This document shows, piece by piece, positions 51,202 to 64,000 of a DNA stretch of 64,000 nucleotides. Position 1 is the first letter of the stretch. Every line of letters starts with the position of its first letter. The notes beneath the pieces were generated by a model, which was not told the DNA's origin, did not search any database, and saw nothing but the letters and a program-made list of their open reading frames with translations. A program made the position numbers and the translations under genes. The DNA lies in assembly GCA_023333565.1 (NCBI GenBank), contig JAJKFH010001094.1, positions 2,790,001-2,854,000 of the forward strand. Reading direction: 5' to 3'. This DNA comes from Puffinus mauretanicus (lineage: Eukaryota > Chordata > Aves > Procellariiformes > Procellariidae).

Positions 51202-51270
51202 GGGCTGGACCCTTAGTTAATGTAAATTGGGGTAGCTCTCCTGACTTCAGAGACTGGGTTACATCAATAG
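51202..51270. mobile_element. Palindromic dispersed element, upstream copy
   Basis: gggctggacccttagttaatgtaaattggggtagctctcctgacttcagag corresponds to one arm and centre of the family whose intact copies read 'gtgtaaattggcgtagctccattgacttc'. Confidence 0.45.
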
Positions 51271-51810
51271 AAGGTCTTTTTTTTTTTATTTAACTTCTAC
51301 GTATCAATGTCTGGTTTTTGGCTTTTCCTCTTAAAAACAGATCTCAGCTTTCGTATTGTAAGAAAGGTCTAATTTCATCTTGTTTTACCTCCCTCAATGA
51401 TGGGGATACATTTTGCCTATTATGTTTTGATTACTTCTAAATCTGCTGACGTGTGGGAGGGAATTGAATGAAGCTCGTAAGCTTGCCACTTTCGTTGAGC
51501 TGAACTCAACAAGAGGTTACGCTGGCAAATCTTGCAAGGTAGTCATCATGCACAGGCCACTGGGAAAAGCTACAATGTCACACATCGACAGACATTCCCT
51601 CTCTGTGAGAGTGCCCAGCAGAGAATTGGCATAAGTGAAATATTGAGAACACCAACAAGTGGTGTAAAAAGGATATGTTGATCTTGTGCATTGTTGCTGC
51701 TTTGTCCGTTGTGAATCCCCTGTGGAGCAAATCACTGTGGAAAAGTAAATACATGCTGCAGTTAAAATGGTAAGGGGAAGCCTGACTGCTTACAACTGTT
51801 TACTGAATAG

Positions 51811-51945
51811 AGTATTAGGTGTGGGGCCCAGGAAATCTGGATTCTCTGGCTCTGCCCTCAACTGCTGGGTAAGAAGACAAATACCTCATTTCCCCATCTG
51901 TAAAATGGAAAGAATCAAGATCCGTTCTGAGATCTGTGGGTCAGA
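51811..51945 (+). mobile_element. MIR-like SINE
   Basis: Plus strand: cccaggaaatctggattctctggctctgccctcaactgctggg...tacctcatttccccatctgtaaaatgg, a clear MIR core with its diagnostic 'catttccccatctgtaaaatgg'. The tRNA-derived head is partly lost and the 3' tail fades after about 51945. Confidence 0.7.
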
Positions 51946-53784
51946 AATGACAAACAAGTCCTTGCTGTTGTTTGGTTTCTCATGACGTTTTGGGATCTGA
52001 ATGAAAGAAACCATAGGGGGAGGCAGGGAGCAGGTGAGGGCACAGGCACCAGCTGAGCTTGTCTGACATTGAGTGGGGTGTTGGTGCTCCCCGTGCATTC
52101 TGTCTTTCCTTGGTACCACCTTGGTACCATCTTGGCACAACCTTTTCTTGCTGTCCTTCCGTGCTGCTTTCTGAGGCACCAGTGAGCTTCTAGCAGAGGC
52201 AGCTTCTAGCCCTGCACCACATAGGAGGACCTGCTGGAGCTATCCCAGGAGCGAGCACAAACAAGTATCTGTGTCTTCACTGAAAATCTCAATCCAGCAT
52301 TTTTGCCATTAACCACCCAATTCGGAAGCTCCTTGCCTTGACATGGTGTCCAGCTAAAGCACATAATGTGCAGTGAGCAACGCCATGCAGTATTCTTACT
52401 GCCAGCACTGTTGGTTATTTAAATAATGTTTGGACTCATGTCCAGTACAGACACAAGTTACCTCTGAGGGATGGGTTGGGGTTCAGTGATTATTTTGAGG
52501 GAAACACGGGAAATTTCTGATAGCATTTCACATAGGGGGAGATGAGGAAAGTAAAATAAACAGTCATCATTTGTTGATGTAATGAAGCTGCCCCCCTTCC
52601 CTACACACACACACACGCACTGTTTTAACAAGCACTGGAGATGACCCTGAGTTTCCAGGTTCAATTGTAAACCTGCCTAAGTTTTGAGAATTTATCTCAG
52701 AATTTTCCTCAAATCTGGGGTTATAACACTTGAGATTTGACTTGGTAGCACTGAGGTTAAACCTTTGGAATGGATATGGGGTCCTCAAATCTGGATTTAA
52801 TTCACTAATCCACTTCCGTTAATTTTTCTCATGTGACTTCACATTTTATGGTTGAAATTTTATACTTGTAGTTCAGTGCAGGTGGGAAGTGTAACACGTA
52901 GACAGTTAAATACCTGCTTGCCTGGTGTCTTTGCCTACAGACTACAATGTGCATGAACAATAAGTTTTAAGCCTGTTTATCAGTGAGCACAAAATTGTAC
53001 CTGCCAAGCTGAGAGGTCTCGTAGAAGTGCTTTTAAAATGAGCTTTATAACACCCTGTAACAGTTGGGGGAACAGAGGGTTGATAGGCAGCAGTGATGGC
53101 CAGTTGCCTAGAATATCAGTTCCTCTTCAATAACTTTTGTATGCCAACTATGAACTTACAAACAGTTATTTTCTTTATTCATTGTCTGCTTATTGGTGTC
53201 ATGCCCTCGTGATGACTCCTGCTAAAAGGGGTGACATAAGGTAGCTCAGAATAAAGTTTTTGTGTGCAAACAGGGCTCATCTGTGTGTCCATGCACACAT
53301 TGTTTAATTGCTCCTTTGAAGCTGCCCATTCAGGGACAGTAACCAAGCATCTAGGAAGTATAAAACCAACAAAGAAGTGTTCAGATGTTTCTCATGAAGC
53401 AGATTCTTTTTGGGGGGTTAGTTCTGGTTCTTTTTTTTTCCCCCTTAAACTGAATTTAGCTCCTGTGATCAGAGCCAAATGGACAGCTTTGAACAATAAT
53501 GTAATCTGCTTGCTCACAGAGGTACAGCAGGGACAGCCACAGGACAGCCTTCCTCACCCGCATTCTTGGGTACACAGAGGCTAGCTCATGCCCTCAGTCC
53601 AACGAGTTCTTGGGACACTCAGCAGAGCTGCCTGCTGCAGAGTCTTGCTTTGAGTGGGAGCTGAACTGAAAGAAGTGAATCTTTTCATACAAATCAGCAA
53701 ATAGCCAATCTGGAAGTTACATTCAGGGAAGTATTCCTGAAGGGTATCTGCAGCCTAGGGAGAGAGGGGTCTTGGAGGCATCAT

Positions 53785-54520
53785 TTAGAGGTCTCCAAAC
53801 TTATAAATTTAATGTGCAGTGGCAGTCCAAAAAGCCAACAAAATGTTGGGTGTTGTCAGGAAGAGTGCTGAGAGCAAGACAGAGGGCACCATTTTGCCAC
53901 TATGTAAAGCCCTGGTGCACCCACAAGGTGGGTGTTGTGTGCAGTTCTGGTCTCTGCATCTCAAGAAGGGCATAGTAGAATTAGAAAAGAGCCACTAAAA
54001 TAGTTAAGGTTGTGGAGCAGCTGCTTAATAAAAAGAAATTGAAAGACAGAGACTCCTCAGCTTGAAGAAGAGAAGGCTGAGAGAAGATACGCTTGGGGTT
54101 TAGAAAATCATGAAGATGGCAGATAAGGTGAATGCCGAACTGTTATCCACCAAATTCTGCAGTACTAGGGGGAACTCGTTGAAACTAGTAAGAGAAGATT
54201 TAAAACAGATACAGTGCTTACACAATGGAGACTGAGCTTCTGGGATTTGTTACCACAGGAGGCTGTGGAGGCAGACAGTATCAGAAGACTCAAAAAGGTC
54301 CATAAAAAACTACCAGAGGGAATAGGCAGGGACATATCCTTTAACATCCTTAATACAACAATTGTGGATGCTGGGGAGTTTGAAGGGACAGGCCCGCGGA
54401 AAGCGGCCAGGCTCACATTCTCTCTCCAAATAGCATCTACTGTTGCCACTGTTGGAATGAGAAAAGGGGGTTAGATGGACCACCAGCGGGACCCTGCAGG
54501 GAGTTTCTCATGTCCTTACG
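53785..54520 (+). mobile_element. CR1 LINE, 3' third (about 0.7 kb)
   Basis: Sense-strand CR1 3' region: gtggcagtccaaaaagccaac, gggcaccattttgccac, ctggtgcacccacaagg, gtgtgcagttctggtctctgc, ggagactgagcttctgggat, and a terminal ggttagatggacc. The sequence is diverged and its reading frame is interrupted. Frames reported on either strand in this interval are debris of the element. Confidence 0.8.
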
Positions 54521-57500
54521 TGGTAGTGAGGCGCTCCTGTCTCCGTGCTGTGGAAAGAAGAATAAAGCTCCTGAAGGTGATTCAGAGCAAGACCTAACTG
54601 TTCCTGCCCTGAATCACCCTCAGAAAAGCCTATCTCTCGCCATCAATTTCAAAGGAAATCTACTCTAGACAAAAGTTAGTTAGTCTTGTGAATAACCACG
54701 TTAGTCACAACTGACACAGGTTGGGTTTGAACTGCTGATCTAGAACTGAAAAGTGTCATATACAAAAACTCAATCCAGACCCCTCACAGTCATTTTGGTG
54801 AGTGTTTTTAAGAGCAAAAACACTGTATCAGAGCTCAGTATTATTATAATGATTATTCGTTAACTTTGATCACAGGCAATTGGAAACATTTCCTCACACA
54901 GTGATGTTGAAGCAGTATGTCAAGCTCTGGTTAAGATGAAAAGTTAAGAAAACATCTTTTGTATACGTTAGACTGCTTTCTCATAGTCTCGAAGCTGAAT
55001 CACTGGGAAAGACTGCCTCTGCTGTCTCGCTGCAAAGCTGTTCTGAATTGCCCAGGTATGGCCAGATGTCCTAATGTTTATGGGAAGCCTGCTGCATGTC
55101 ACCGTCTGGAAACGGAAACAGTCTGTCAGGCTGGAGTTGCAGGATAACATTGGACTCGGAAAGAAGGGTGAAAGTCAGGAGGTGGTTCTTCTATGTAAAG
55201 CTAGCCCAGTAGCTTCCTTTGAGCACTCCAGCTCATAGAAATGAAATAACTGCTTAAGCGACAATTTGGTATTTCATTACCTGATCTCTACATACAATGA
55301 GCTATTTAGACATGCAAATATAGACATTTTTGGACATACATTACTAGAGTTACAGATGTTGCGAGACATTTTTGGCATCTGCTGAAAATCTGGTCACTGC
55401 AAAAAAAAGAAAAAAATGTTCTTAAGAATATTCTGAGATTCAAGAGTAGGCTAAAATACAGTAAGAACTGCACAGAATCTAAACTTGTCTTTTAAATGTG
55501 TTCTAACTGTGAAGTTAATTAAGCATAAGGGGTAAAATAACTGATCACTGGTAGCATGAATACTTGGTATTCAGATAGTATGTAGATCTCTTCAGAAATC
55601 AACTGATTAATCACCACTATATCCTTTGAAATAGGTATGTGTCTTTTTTAACTTGGAAGATATGAAGTGGGAGCTTGCTCACAATGCTTAATTCGCTATC
55701 CAGGGCTACCAAAGATGACTGTGGTCAGGACGGAAATGGGAACCTGCCATGGTTCCCAAGCTTTTCTCCCTACTTGCTAAAATATTTTGCTACCTACTTA
55801 TGAGCTGTAAAACTATTCCAAGCTGCACGAAGCCTCCAACAGAAAATGGATACAGTTAACTGGTCTTGTTGAAAATTTCAGTATCTGTAGTACTCCTCAG
55901 CTCATCTTCTGGCTGAGTTTCCAGATATTACCATTGGGACCATTATTCACTGATTCAGTTTAGAAAATTCTTTTTGTTTCCCCTCACAAGATGTCTTTGT
56001 GAAAATGAGAAGCACAATGTTATTAGTGTTTGGACAAGTAAACGGTTAGCTTGCACACTCTATCTTTTGTTTAATTAATGTTCAAAAAGGGCATTTGAAT
56101 TGTCCCAGCTTAGAGAACTTTTTAGTAATGTAATGTCAAACCTCCCATTTGGGAGCTGCAGAGGTTTTCTTCAGTGCTTACAGGACAGAGAAGTTGAAAG
56201 TAGTGTCATATGCCCTTTTTATTATCAGTGCAAATGCTGTCCACCTCACATGAAAAAGTTAACCTGATAGAAAGAGTCCAAAGTATCTGACCTTCTCTCA
56301 GGGCACCTCATAGTTATATTCAGGGCTGCACAATGCAAGTGCTGTTACTCAGGGGTAAGAATTCAATTTACACTGGCGGTGCTTTCACAAGAGCATTTCA
56401 GTTCAATTGGTAAATATTTCCAGGTGGCCAAGTCTAATTTTAGGGAAGGCAAATTTGCAAAGGTTAAATAGCAGGCAGGAGGATTGCTATAAGTCTCTAT
56501 CAATTTGAAAAAAGAAAATGTAATTAAACACAGCATTCTTCCAGAGATTAACTGGAGGCTCAGCATTCTACATTCCACATCTAACTTTTTTGTGTTGTTG
56601 CTGTTAAAATCCGTGCTCCAAAGATGCATAAGTTCCTTTTGTAAAGATATTCTGGAATTAGCAATGAAGAAAAAAGTTATTATAATACCAGCAGATGAGG
56701 CAGAAAATGGGGATCATGCAGCTTTATGTTGGAAAGGCCATTGAGGTAGCTTTTGACCAGTTTTGAGTTTGTGTGTGTGTGTGTTTAATCAATAGGGAAA
56801 GGCAAGGGCTTGCTGTAGGCCAACCAAAACATCTTGCAACTGTAAAATGAAGCAGAAGAGTTAAAATGGTGGCTGCTATTCAAAAGTTCCACCAGAAGCG
56901 TCCTTCCAGTTTCAAGGGCCCTTTGTGCCATCAGATGCTGTTAGCCCCTTGTTAGTCATTGCTAGAGAAAAAAACCTCAACAACACACAACTAAGTTTGG
57001 TCAGTTTGCTCAGCTGCTGTTGATGTCACCCCTTGCCCACTAAGAGCAAGTTACTGTAATAATTCTCCCCTTTTATTAATCATAACTTTGTAGAAAGCAA
57101 GAACTGGGTGACATCATTATTGAAGAGGACTGGCTAACTCATGCTCAGTTTTAGTCAGCTTTGCTATAACATCTCTCGCGTGTCATATGAAAATAATTAC
57201 CAGCTCTCACTTTCCATGTCTGACCAATCATCCCCTTTTTCCTCTTTATGAGGCTACAGGCCTCTGCCTATTTCAAACACCTGCTGAAGGTGTAATCTAT
57301 TTAGAGATGAAAGAGAATATCTTTAACTGGAATCTGGGACATTCCAGGGGATCCTCATAGGATGAAGTCACTTGCCATATAAAACATTAGCAGTATTTAT
57401 TATAGTGAAAACATCATCTTCCATCGTATAACACATTAAAGCACTTCAGATACAGGCTATCGTCATGTGATTTCAGCATTGGTACATTCCACTATGTATT

Positions 57501-60500
57501 TTCTGCTCCGCTTTTGTTTTGAATAACATAAAATATTTGTCTGCTTGTGTATCTAAGGCAAATAAGGCAAATTTCAAGGGCAATTTTTTCATTGTTGATC
57601 TTTTGAAGGATATTTAATTAGTTATTTGCTAAGAAGCCAATGTCTTTCTAGTCTTGCTGACCTATTGCCTAAGACCAAGGAAGAGATTGACTCTACCCTT
57701 CGCTTTTAACTCCACATTTCAGTCATTTCAGTCATTTTGAGGCCAAAAGATACCTTCTTACTTCTAGAGAAGTGCAGTTGAGAAGAGGAATTTAGACAGT
57801 AAGGTTATTTCATTAGAGCAAGTGATTCATTCACACTGGGGAAGGAAATACAGTCAGGACTTCCGGTTAGCCTTCATCTGTTAAGGGTCAGACAAAAAGA
57901 ACAAAGAAGTAGCCATGACTGAATGAAAGGGAAGGACTAGGCAGACAGGGCAAACATACAGGTAGATGAATTTCAACGAAACACCTGGCAATGTGAGATG
58001 GATATTTCTATAGCTTTCAGGGTTTTTTCCATATTGTCTGTTAGAATGGGTACATTTCCTTTTGGACAGAATGGTCACAAATGTATACCTTTTTCTCTAA
58101 AGATCTAATTTAATTTCTATTACAATCAATAGCAAAACTTTCTTTGACTTCAGCTAAACTGAAGTAAGTCTTGGGTTGTGCTTGCTATGGTTCAGTCATT
58201 TGTAGCTCTTCAACTTTGTGGTGTTTGAACTTAAGTGAAATAATTGTGATGGTCTCTCTCCCTTTCCAAGTAGGCTGGGTAGTTCCTCAAGAAAACATCA
58301 CGACAAGATATAATTGCAGAATAATACGTTTAACATCGTATCATCGTATGATCCAGCCTCACCTCCTACAAGATAAAAGATGTAGAATTTCACTCACTAG
58401 TACCTGCTCCAAAGTGACCAAGTGCTGATTTTCACAAATCTTTCTTGATAACAAAGATCCTAAGGACAAAGTTCATCAGCATAAAACTTTGCTAAATTCT
58501 CATCAAAATCATTTGTTGAATCTGAATAAAACAAATAGAGAATGAGACGGATTCCTTGATAAATTACTTGTGTGAATAATTGCCATTATTAATAGGCAAG
58601 TGTACCTTATTTCCAGTTTAAATTTAGCTAACGTCAGCTTCCAGCCACTCTACACTGTCATGCGTTTGTGTGCTAGTTAGAGATGTTTTTACTGTCTGAT
58701 GCCTTCTCTTACTGTAGGGATTTGGAAACCGTCATTAAAATTACATCGTAACATTCTCTTTGGAAGGTTAATTGTTTGAGATTCCTAAGTTTATCACTGA
58801 TGAACAGTCTTCCCAGGTTAAGTCATTCTTGTACTTTTCCTGAAACCGTTCTGATTTTGTGTCCCTTCTTCAAAACCTCTTTTTTTTTAAAAAAAAAAAA
58901 GTGTAGTTTCACAGACTGAGGAAACACCAGCTTCTTACTCCTTTGCAATACAATACAAAGACCTTTGCTTATTTAGTTTATTTATTGTGACCTCTTATTT
59001 TTTTCCCCTTGGGGTAAAATGCCACATCCCGTGAGTATGACATGTATTCTCTGTTGAAAAATGTATTGCATTGCTCTCCACGGTACTGAGACACCTGTAA
59101 TGCATTTGAGCAGAACTTATAAAGTTGGGTCAGCATGTAAGACAGGTCACCTATATATATCACTGTCAACTGAGCACTCTGCATAAGTGATCTACTATTA
59201 CTGTTACTGTGGCACCAAACTTTCATTACCTTTAGCCATTGCCAGTAATGATTTAATACTATGTTCCCTGTTATATATTCAAATTGCTATACTAAGTAAC
59301 TCTGAGACACTGGAAGGTTTGGTGGAATTCAAATGAAGTGCCCTATTCTATGCAGTTCCTCATGAATAGTTAAGTTTATCAACCAATTGTTAGTTAGATA
59401 TAAACCCACTTAATGTCTCCTGTGTTGATTTTACCACATTGAATTGCATTCCAAATTCTCATCGGTATTCCATGAAACGATGCAGATTGGTGTTATTTAT
59501 GTTTTCACTCTCTAAGTTTTTTACTGAAGGAATACAGAACCAGTTATTTTGCCCTGTGCAGTGTCAAAGTGCCCAATGTACAATAACAATTCTCATCCTA
59601 TGTACCTGTTTTAAACTTAGGAAAAGGTAGTTTGACTTAGATCAATCTTTAAGAATCAGATAGAGTGTGATGAAACTAAGTCTTTTTTCTAATAATCTGA
59701 ATTTTCTCTTTATTTTATAAATATTAAAAAACAACACTCAGGTGATAAGAGAGCACTGAAGTCAACTCCTTTAAAATTGCTTGAAAAAATGCATTTGACC
59801 TGGGAATGGTTGACATAAATACATTATGGCAAACAACATCTGCAGTTATTGCTGAACTAGAAAGTAATCCATTATAAAACATGCATGCAGTCTCCCATTT
59901 TCTTTTTTACAAAAAAATACAGAACAGAAATATTTTATCATGTACGTTTGCCCTTCTTCTATCATTATTGCTGACAGAAAAATTCCAAATAGAATTTGAA
60001 CTGATGTATTGCTGGTGTTCCTTTTCTGCCTGATTTATAAACTAATTGGGACAAGAAGTATTTATTTTTGCAATTAACACCTATTGATCATGGAGTTTCG
60101 TTAACACTTTTAGCTTCCCTTATCCATTATTTGCATTCCTCTGTGTCTAATTTATATTCATTGAAATAGCATGCTGTTCAATATTTCAGCAGAATCTATG
60201 GTTTTAATACGTACTAAGGGCTTTAGGAAAAAAAGAAAATCATATCAGTAAAGAACACCTATAAAATAAGGCGATTTAGAGGAATACACATTACTATAGA
60301 TAAGGACCACTTAACCTCATGTCAGCTGATCATGCTTAATCTTCCAGTCCGCTTAGGCTAACCATAAGTTGCCGTAATGTTTAAATGTCAGTCCTTCTCA
60401 AAGCTGTCTGGTTCATATTTAACGTCATGTTATTTGTCATATATACCATTTTGCCTAATTTTGTACTCCACTCTGTCTTGAAATATGCTATAACCTTTAA

Positions 60501-61485
60501 AAAGAAGGTCCATGTCAAGTTTGGACAGTGTTACTGCAAGAATGCAGGGAACTTGCACTGCTTCTGCCTGTAATGCACTTTGTTCTGTGCATAAAGGGGA
60601 TTTTGGTCTCCAGGCCATTAATCTGGCACCTTTCACGAATGTTAAATTCACAGCCAAAAAGGTTTAGCCTAGGAAATAAAGAATTCTGTATCCATTTCAA
60701 ATCTCAAGGAAAATATAGGAAGTCAGAAGTTAATTGCCCAGCTTAGAATTTGGCTGGAATTACTTAACATGCTTATTCATAAAATTCAATGTGCTTAGAT
60801 TTGATAACTTGCCCCATATGACCTCGCTCCAGTATTTGCGTTCTTTCACATGATAATATACTTGAATGTGTATTAGCATCATGCTGCAAAATATAATACA
60901 CCACCAAGCAACATTATATGACTTAAGTTGTAAGAAATTTTATTTTCTCTAGTATTTGCTTGATTAAGTGAGTTTTATATGTTCATATATGATTACATCT
61001 ACATACATATATATACACATGAATAGGTGAGGGTGATTTTTTTTGTGTGTGAAGCCAAGGGCTTCACTATCCAAGTGTTAGGAAGTAACAGAAATGAGGT
61101 GGACTTTTCAAGCACGTCTGCATGGACTGTCCTGTGGGTTTTGGGGTGGCATGTCAATTTATGCTTATTAACCACAGTTTCTTTGGCCTGTATATGCACC
61201 ACAGATGCCATATCTCATTCCTTCAGACCAAAGAGCAAGGGCAGAGTTAGTGAGTCTGCCCCGATAGCACTCTGCATCATCCTAATGGTTGTGATAGTAG
61301 GGCAGAGCAGTAAGAAACATTGCATTGTAGCATTGAAGTAGATGAGGCCCACTGTTGATTTCTTAATTTCATTTAGTCGTTTTACATAATTACAGATGAC
61401 TGAGACTGCCTTTTTTCACACTAAGGTGCACCAGCCCAGTACAGGAGCCGTCAGTTTGTATGGTGTCTTGCTAAATGTTTTCTTG
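54521..61485. other. Non-coding stretch
   Basis: AT-rich DNA without recognisable genes. The segment 57000-57480 is complex sequence with TGACATCA-like and TAAT motifs and may be regulatory. Nothing else can be supported. Confidence 0.5.
58880..58900. repeat. T9A12 palindromic tract
   Basis: A T run directly followed by an A run. It is simple low-complexity DNA. Confidence 0.9.
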
Positions 61486-62240
61486 TCACTTTTCTTGTGA
61501 AAGCCCCCTTGCCAAGGGCCTTGCATCTTCTTTCAGTTTCAGCCTGTGACATTCATTTAAGATTATTTTTGAGGGAGTAGTCCTTGTGGAGTCTCTTCTC
61601 CTGAGATTCTTCTTTGAAAACAGGTTTCTGCTCTTCTTGTAACTATTCTTTCTTTTCGTGCTACAAGGCAGAGATTGCACAGTAGGAACATCATGCTTCT
61701 TACAGCTCACAGGGTGATCCGGGCTGTTACAACTCCTGACACCTCAGGCAGGAAAGTGCACAGACCACTGGTAAGACTAGACTCTGGTCACCATCCCTCA
61801 TGCCAGTCAAGAAGGGGTCAAGGGACTTCTGAGTTTGTCAGAGGCATTGATGCTAAGTATGGCTGTCACCATGGGTCTGTGAGATCCACCAGCTGTGGTC
61901 ACACACCTCGTATTTCCATTTCAGTGGTTGTGTGCTCAGTGCCATCAGATGTGGCATGTTTGGTACTGTGTAATAGATAGATGACGACTCCACCTGCTAA
62001 ACTGACCATTTCAGTCCCATCTCTTTCAGAACAGAGTTCTCTAACTCCGGTGCTTTTGTAATGCTTGCCAAGCTGGGTGTCACTCCTGACTGGCATCTTT
62101 GTTCTTGGGTATTTCTTCTTTGTATCTAAGATTTAAAGTCTTTTCTGATGACAGCTCAGATGATTGCCAGTAATATAAATATCATTGTAACCATCATCTC
62201 TGGCCTTTGTAGCTGCCTTTCAAAGATTTTTTTCTAGCAG
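61486..62240 (-). pseudogene. Coding-like relic, unidentified (broken frame)
   Basis: On the minus strand successive frames give hydrophilic, protein-like pieces (for example SSEKTLNLRYKEEIPKNKD near 62150-62090 and KNLRRRDSTRTTP near 61610-61570), separated by stops and frame shifts. This is what an old processed pseudogene or a retroelement ORF would look like. I cannot name a parent. The piece at 61486-61710 is open for 74 codons. Chance composition cannot be excluded. Confidence 0.2.
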
Positions 62241-64000
62241 TCCTTTGTTAGGCATAACTATTCACAGGTCCCATTTTCAACCATCATTGCATCATATTCT
62301 CCTGGAGTTCCTGAAGACTTTAATTAATATGTCTTATTTTCCAGATTTTGTTCTTGAGAAAATCACTGGGAAAGAAGTTCTACTCATCATAGAGGAGAAG
62401 ATTTGGAAATATCAGAAGTTCTCCGTACTCTGTTCTGGGACATCACTGATCTTTAAAGCACAATTCCTCTTAAAGTTCCTAGTAATTTCTATTGTAGCAT
62501 CATACCAAATGTTTTACTGAAATACTAACTGTCTTACTTTTTGAGGAAATTGCTGCTAATACCAAAGAAAGATTTGTGGATGTTCCGGCATAAAGTACCT
62601 CTGATGAAACCCTATCCACTTTTTACCTGTTTACTACTCAGCTGCATGTAGCTGCATGCCCTCAATTATTCTTTTCTTTAAAGTACTCCTGAGATCAGTC
62701 AAATGCCCTTTTTTGCCTGGATCACACTTCCCTCCGTTATCTCTAGCTGACACATTCAAAATTTGCCAGTAATTCAGTGTTCCCACAGCTTGGCAGATTT
62801 ACTAACAGATTGTTACCGGGCTTACTGTTTAACAGGCCAATTTTTAAAAAAAATTTGGGGTGGCAGTTACCCTGTGATTTGAGCATGCTTAGCTGTTTCA
62901 GTTATGGTTTTACTTTCGATGTGTCCATTACAAATTCTCATTTGCATTCAGTCTCTAACCTTGTCCTTTACGCTCAACAGCTGCATCTTTGCTGAAAAGT
63001 GAGGCAACACACACGGTTCATTTTTGGAGCCATATCTGCAGTCCTATCCCAGCCTTTCTGCACAACAATAATTCTTGTTATTTTATTATTTGTATTGAAC
63101 AAAGGACCTTTTGCTGTTTGCTTTAAGAAAAGTCAGGAAATCCATGAAGTCTGTGTGACTCAGTAAAACTTTTGGCAATTTTCACTCTTCTTGACCTCCA
63201 AAATGCAGTCTTATTCATGCATACTTAGCTTGTTTTCTGTAAAAGCATCTCTACATAATCCTAGTTTTCTTCTGGTGTCCTTGTCCACCCAGTTAGATCT
63301 GGAGCCTTTGTCAGCTGTCTTTTTGTCTTTTATGGAATAAAAGTCCATGGTTAAAGAAAAGTAAGTTTTGTGTCTATTGAAGTCCTTAGGATTGGCAGAA
63401 AAGGGTAAGGCATGAAAGCTGTTAGAATTTTTAAAAATTTCCCAAGCTGCAACAGAATAAAAAAATCAAACTGAAAGTTCAAAAAAATAAAGAACTGGAT
63501 AAAATAATCAGCTTATGGCATTTTCTATCTAATTCAACCATTTTTTTTTCTAAATATTCATACTATTATTATTTGAGAATGTCATTTGAAAAGTGTTTCA
63601 AACACCATTTGTCAATTTCTGAATGATTGGCACTTCTACTGCGACAGAAATTGCAGGTACTTTTTCCATCTTTGTTTCCTAGTGAAGAAATTCAGAAAAA
63701 TCTGCCCTTTTCTACAAAGCTTCAGTTCAGAAAAATCAACATTTTTGTCTGGAAAAAACTTGCATATGATCGAAGATTTTCCATCCAAATAATTTCATCC
63801 GAGTTTTATTCCCCAGAGCTGCATTATAATGCAATGTCATATTAAGCCACTACCTTCTGTCACTTGGCTGTCCCTTTCATTCGACAAGATGCAAGTTCAT
63901 TATATGCTGTAGTATTCTGATTCTGAGGGATTTAATCATACAAGCTAAGGTGTAAAAAGTGTAGCAATTTGCCTTCTGGCAGTCCCACCATTCTGTCTTG
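62241..64000. other. Non-coding stretch to window end
   Basis: No gene is recognised. Plus-strand open frames (62245-62520, 63586-63845) are AT-rich chance frames rich in F, L, I and K. Confidence 0.5.

Larger units (their letters stand above)
48791..53784. other. Non-coding stretch
   Basis: No gene is recognised. It includes one MIR and one palindromic element copy. The segment 48880-49210, with attaatgagctgcc and cagctgcc boxes and little repetition, is a weak candidate for a conserved element. Confidence 0.5.

Noticed and set aside
54165..54474. Open frames on both strands near 54.3 kb
   Set aside because: They lie within the CR1 3' region and are retrotransposon debris.

Overview
The window is vertebrate nuclear DNA, most likely from a bird. 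It is AT-rich and intron-bearing, with ancient CR1 LINE relics and MIR-type SINEs and no sign of Alu, B1 or young mammalian L1. Its one clear gene encodes a protein very close to known inhibin beta A precursors. Nothing bacterial, viral or plasmid-like was seen, and I found no rRNA, convincing tRNA or CRISPR array.

The recognisable gene is INHBA (inhibin/activin beta A subunit) on the minus strand. Coding exon 1 (43657-44044) carries the signal peptide and first part of the prodomain. An 11.0 kb intron (32650-43656) follows, then coding exon 2 (31763-32649) with the rest of the prodomain, the RRRRR furin site and the 116-residue mature TGF-beta-family cystine-knot ligand. The joined reading frame is 424 codons plus stop, with perfect phase across a CAG/GTGAGT donor and a CAG acceptor that has a TACTAAC branch point. 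Downstream, about 5.6 kb of very AT-rich sequence (about 26.16-31.76 kb) fits a long 3' UTR ending at one of several AATAAA signals. Upstream, about 0.25-0.7 kb is 5' UTR and promoter.

The rest looks like the gene-poor flanks usual around this locus. They hold CR1 fragments (3.3, 6.8, 21.0, 21.4-22.4 and 53.8-54.5 kb), two MIR-like SINEs (1.9 and 51.8 kb), at least five copies of an old palindromic element with a 'gaagtcaatgg'-type core, and several microsatellites.

Three things are worth checking as possibly undescribed. (1) A candidate compact two-exon minus-strand gene lies at 47.2-48.8 kb, 3 kb upstream of INHBA, with a CpG cluster, phase-matched splice sites and a well-formed poly(A) site. 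(2) A CpG-rich patch inside the INHBA intron (37.03-37.33 kb) holds a 103-codon minus-strand frame with a strong G/C third-position bias. (3) A degraded coding-like stretch lies at 61.5-62.3 kb (minus). All three are inferences from one sequence. The firm annotation is INHBA and the repeats.
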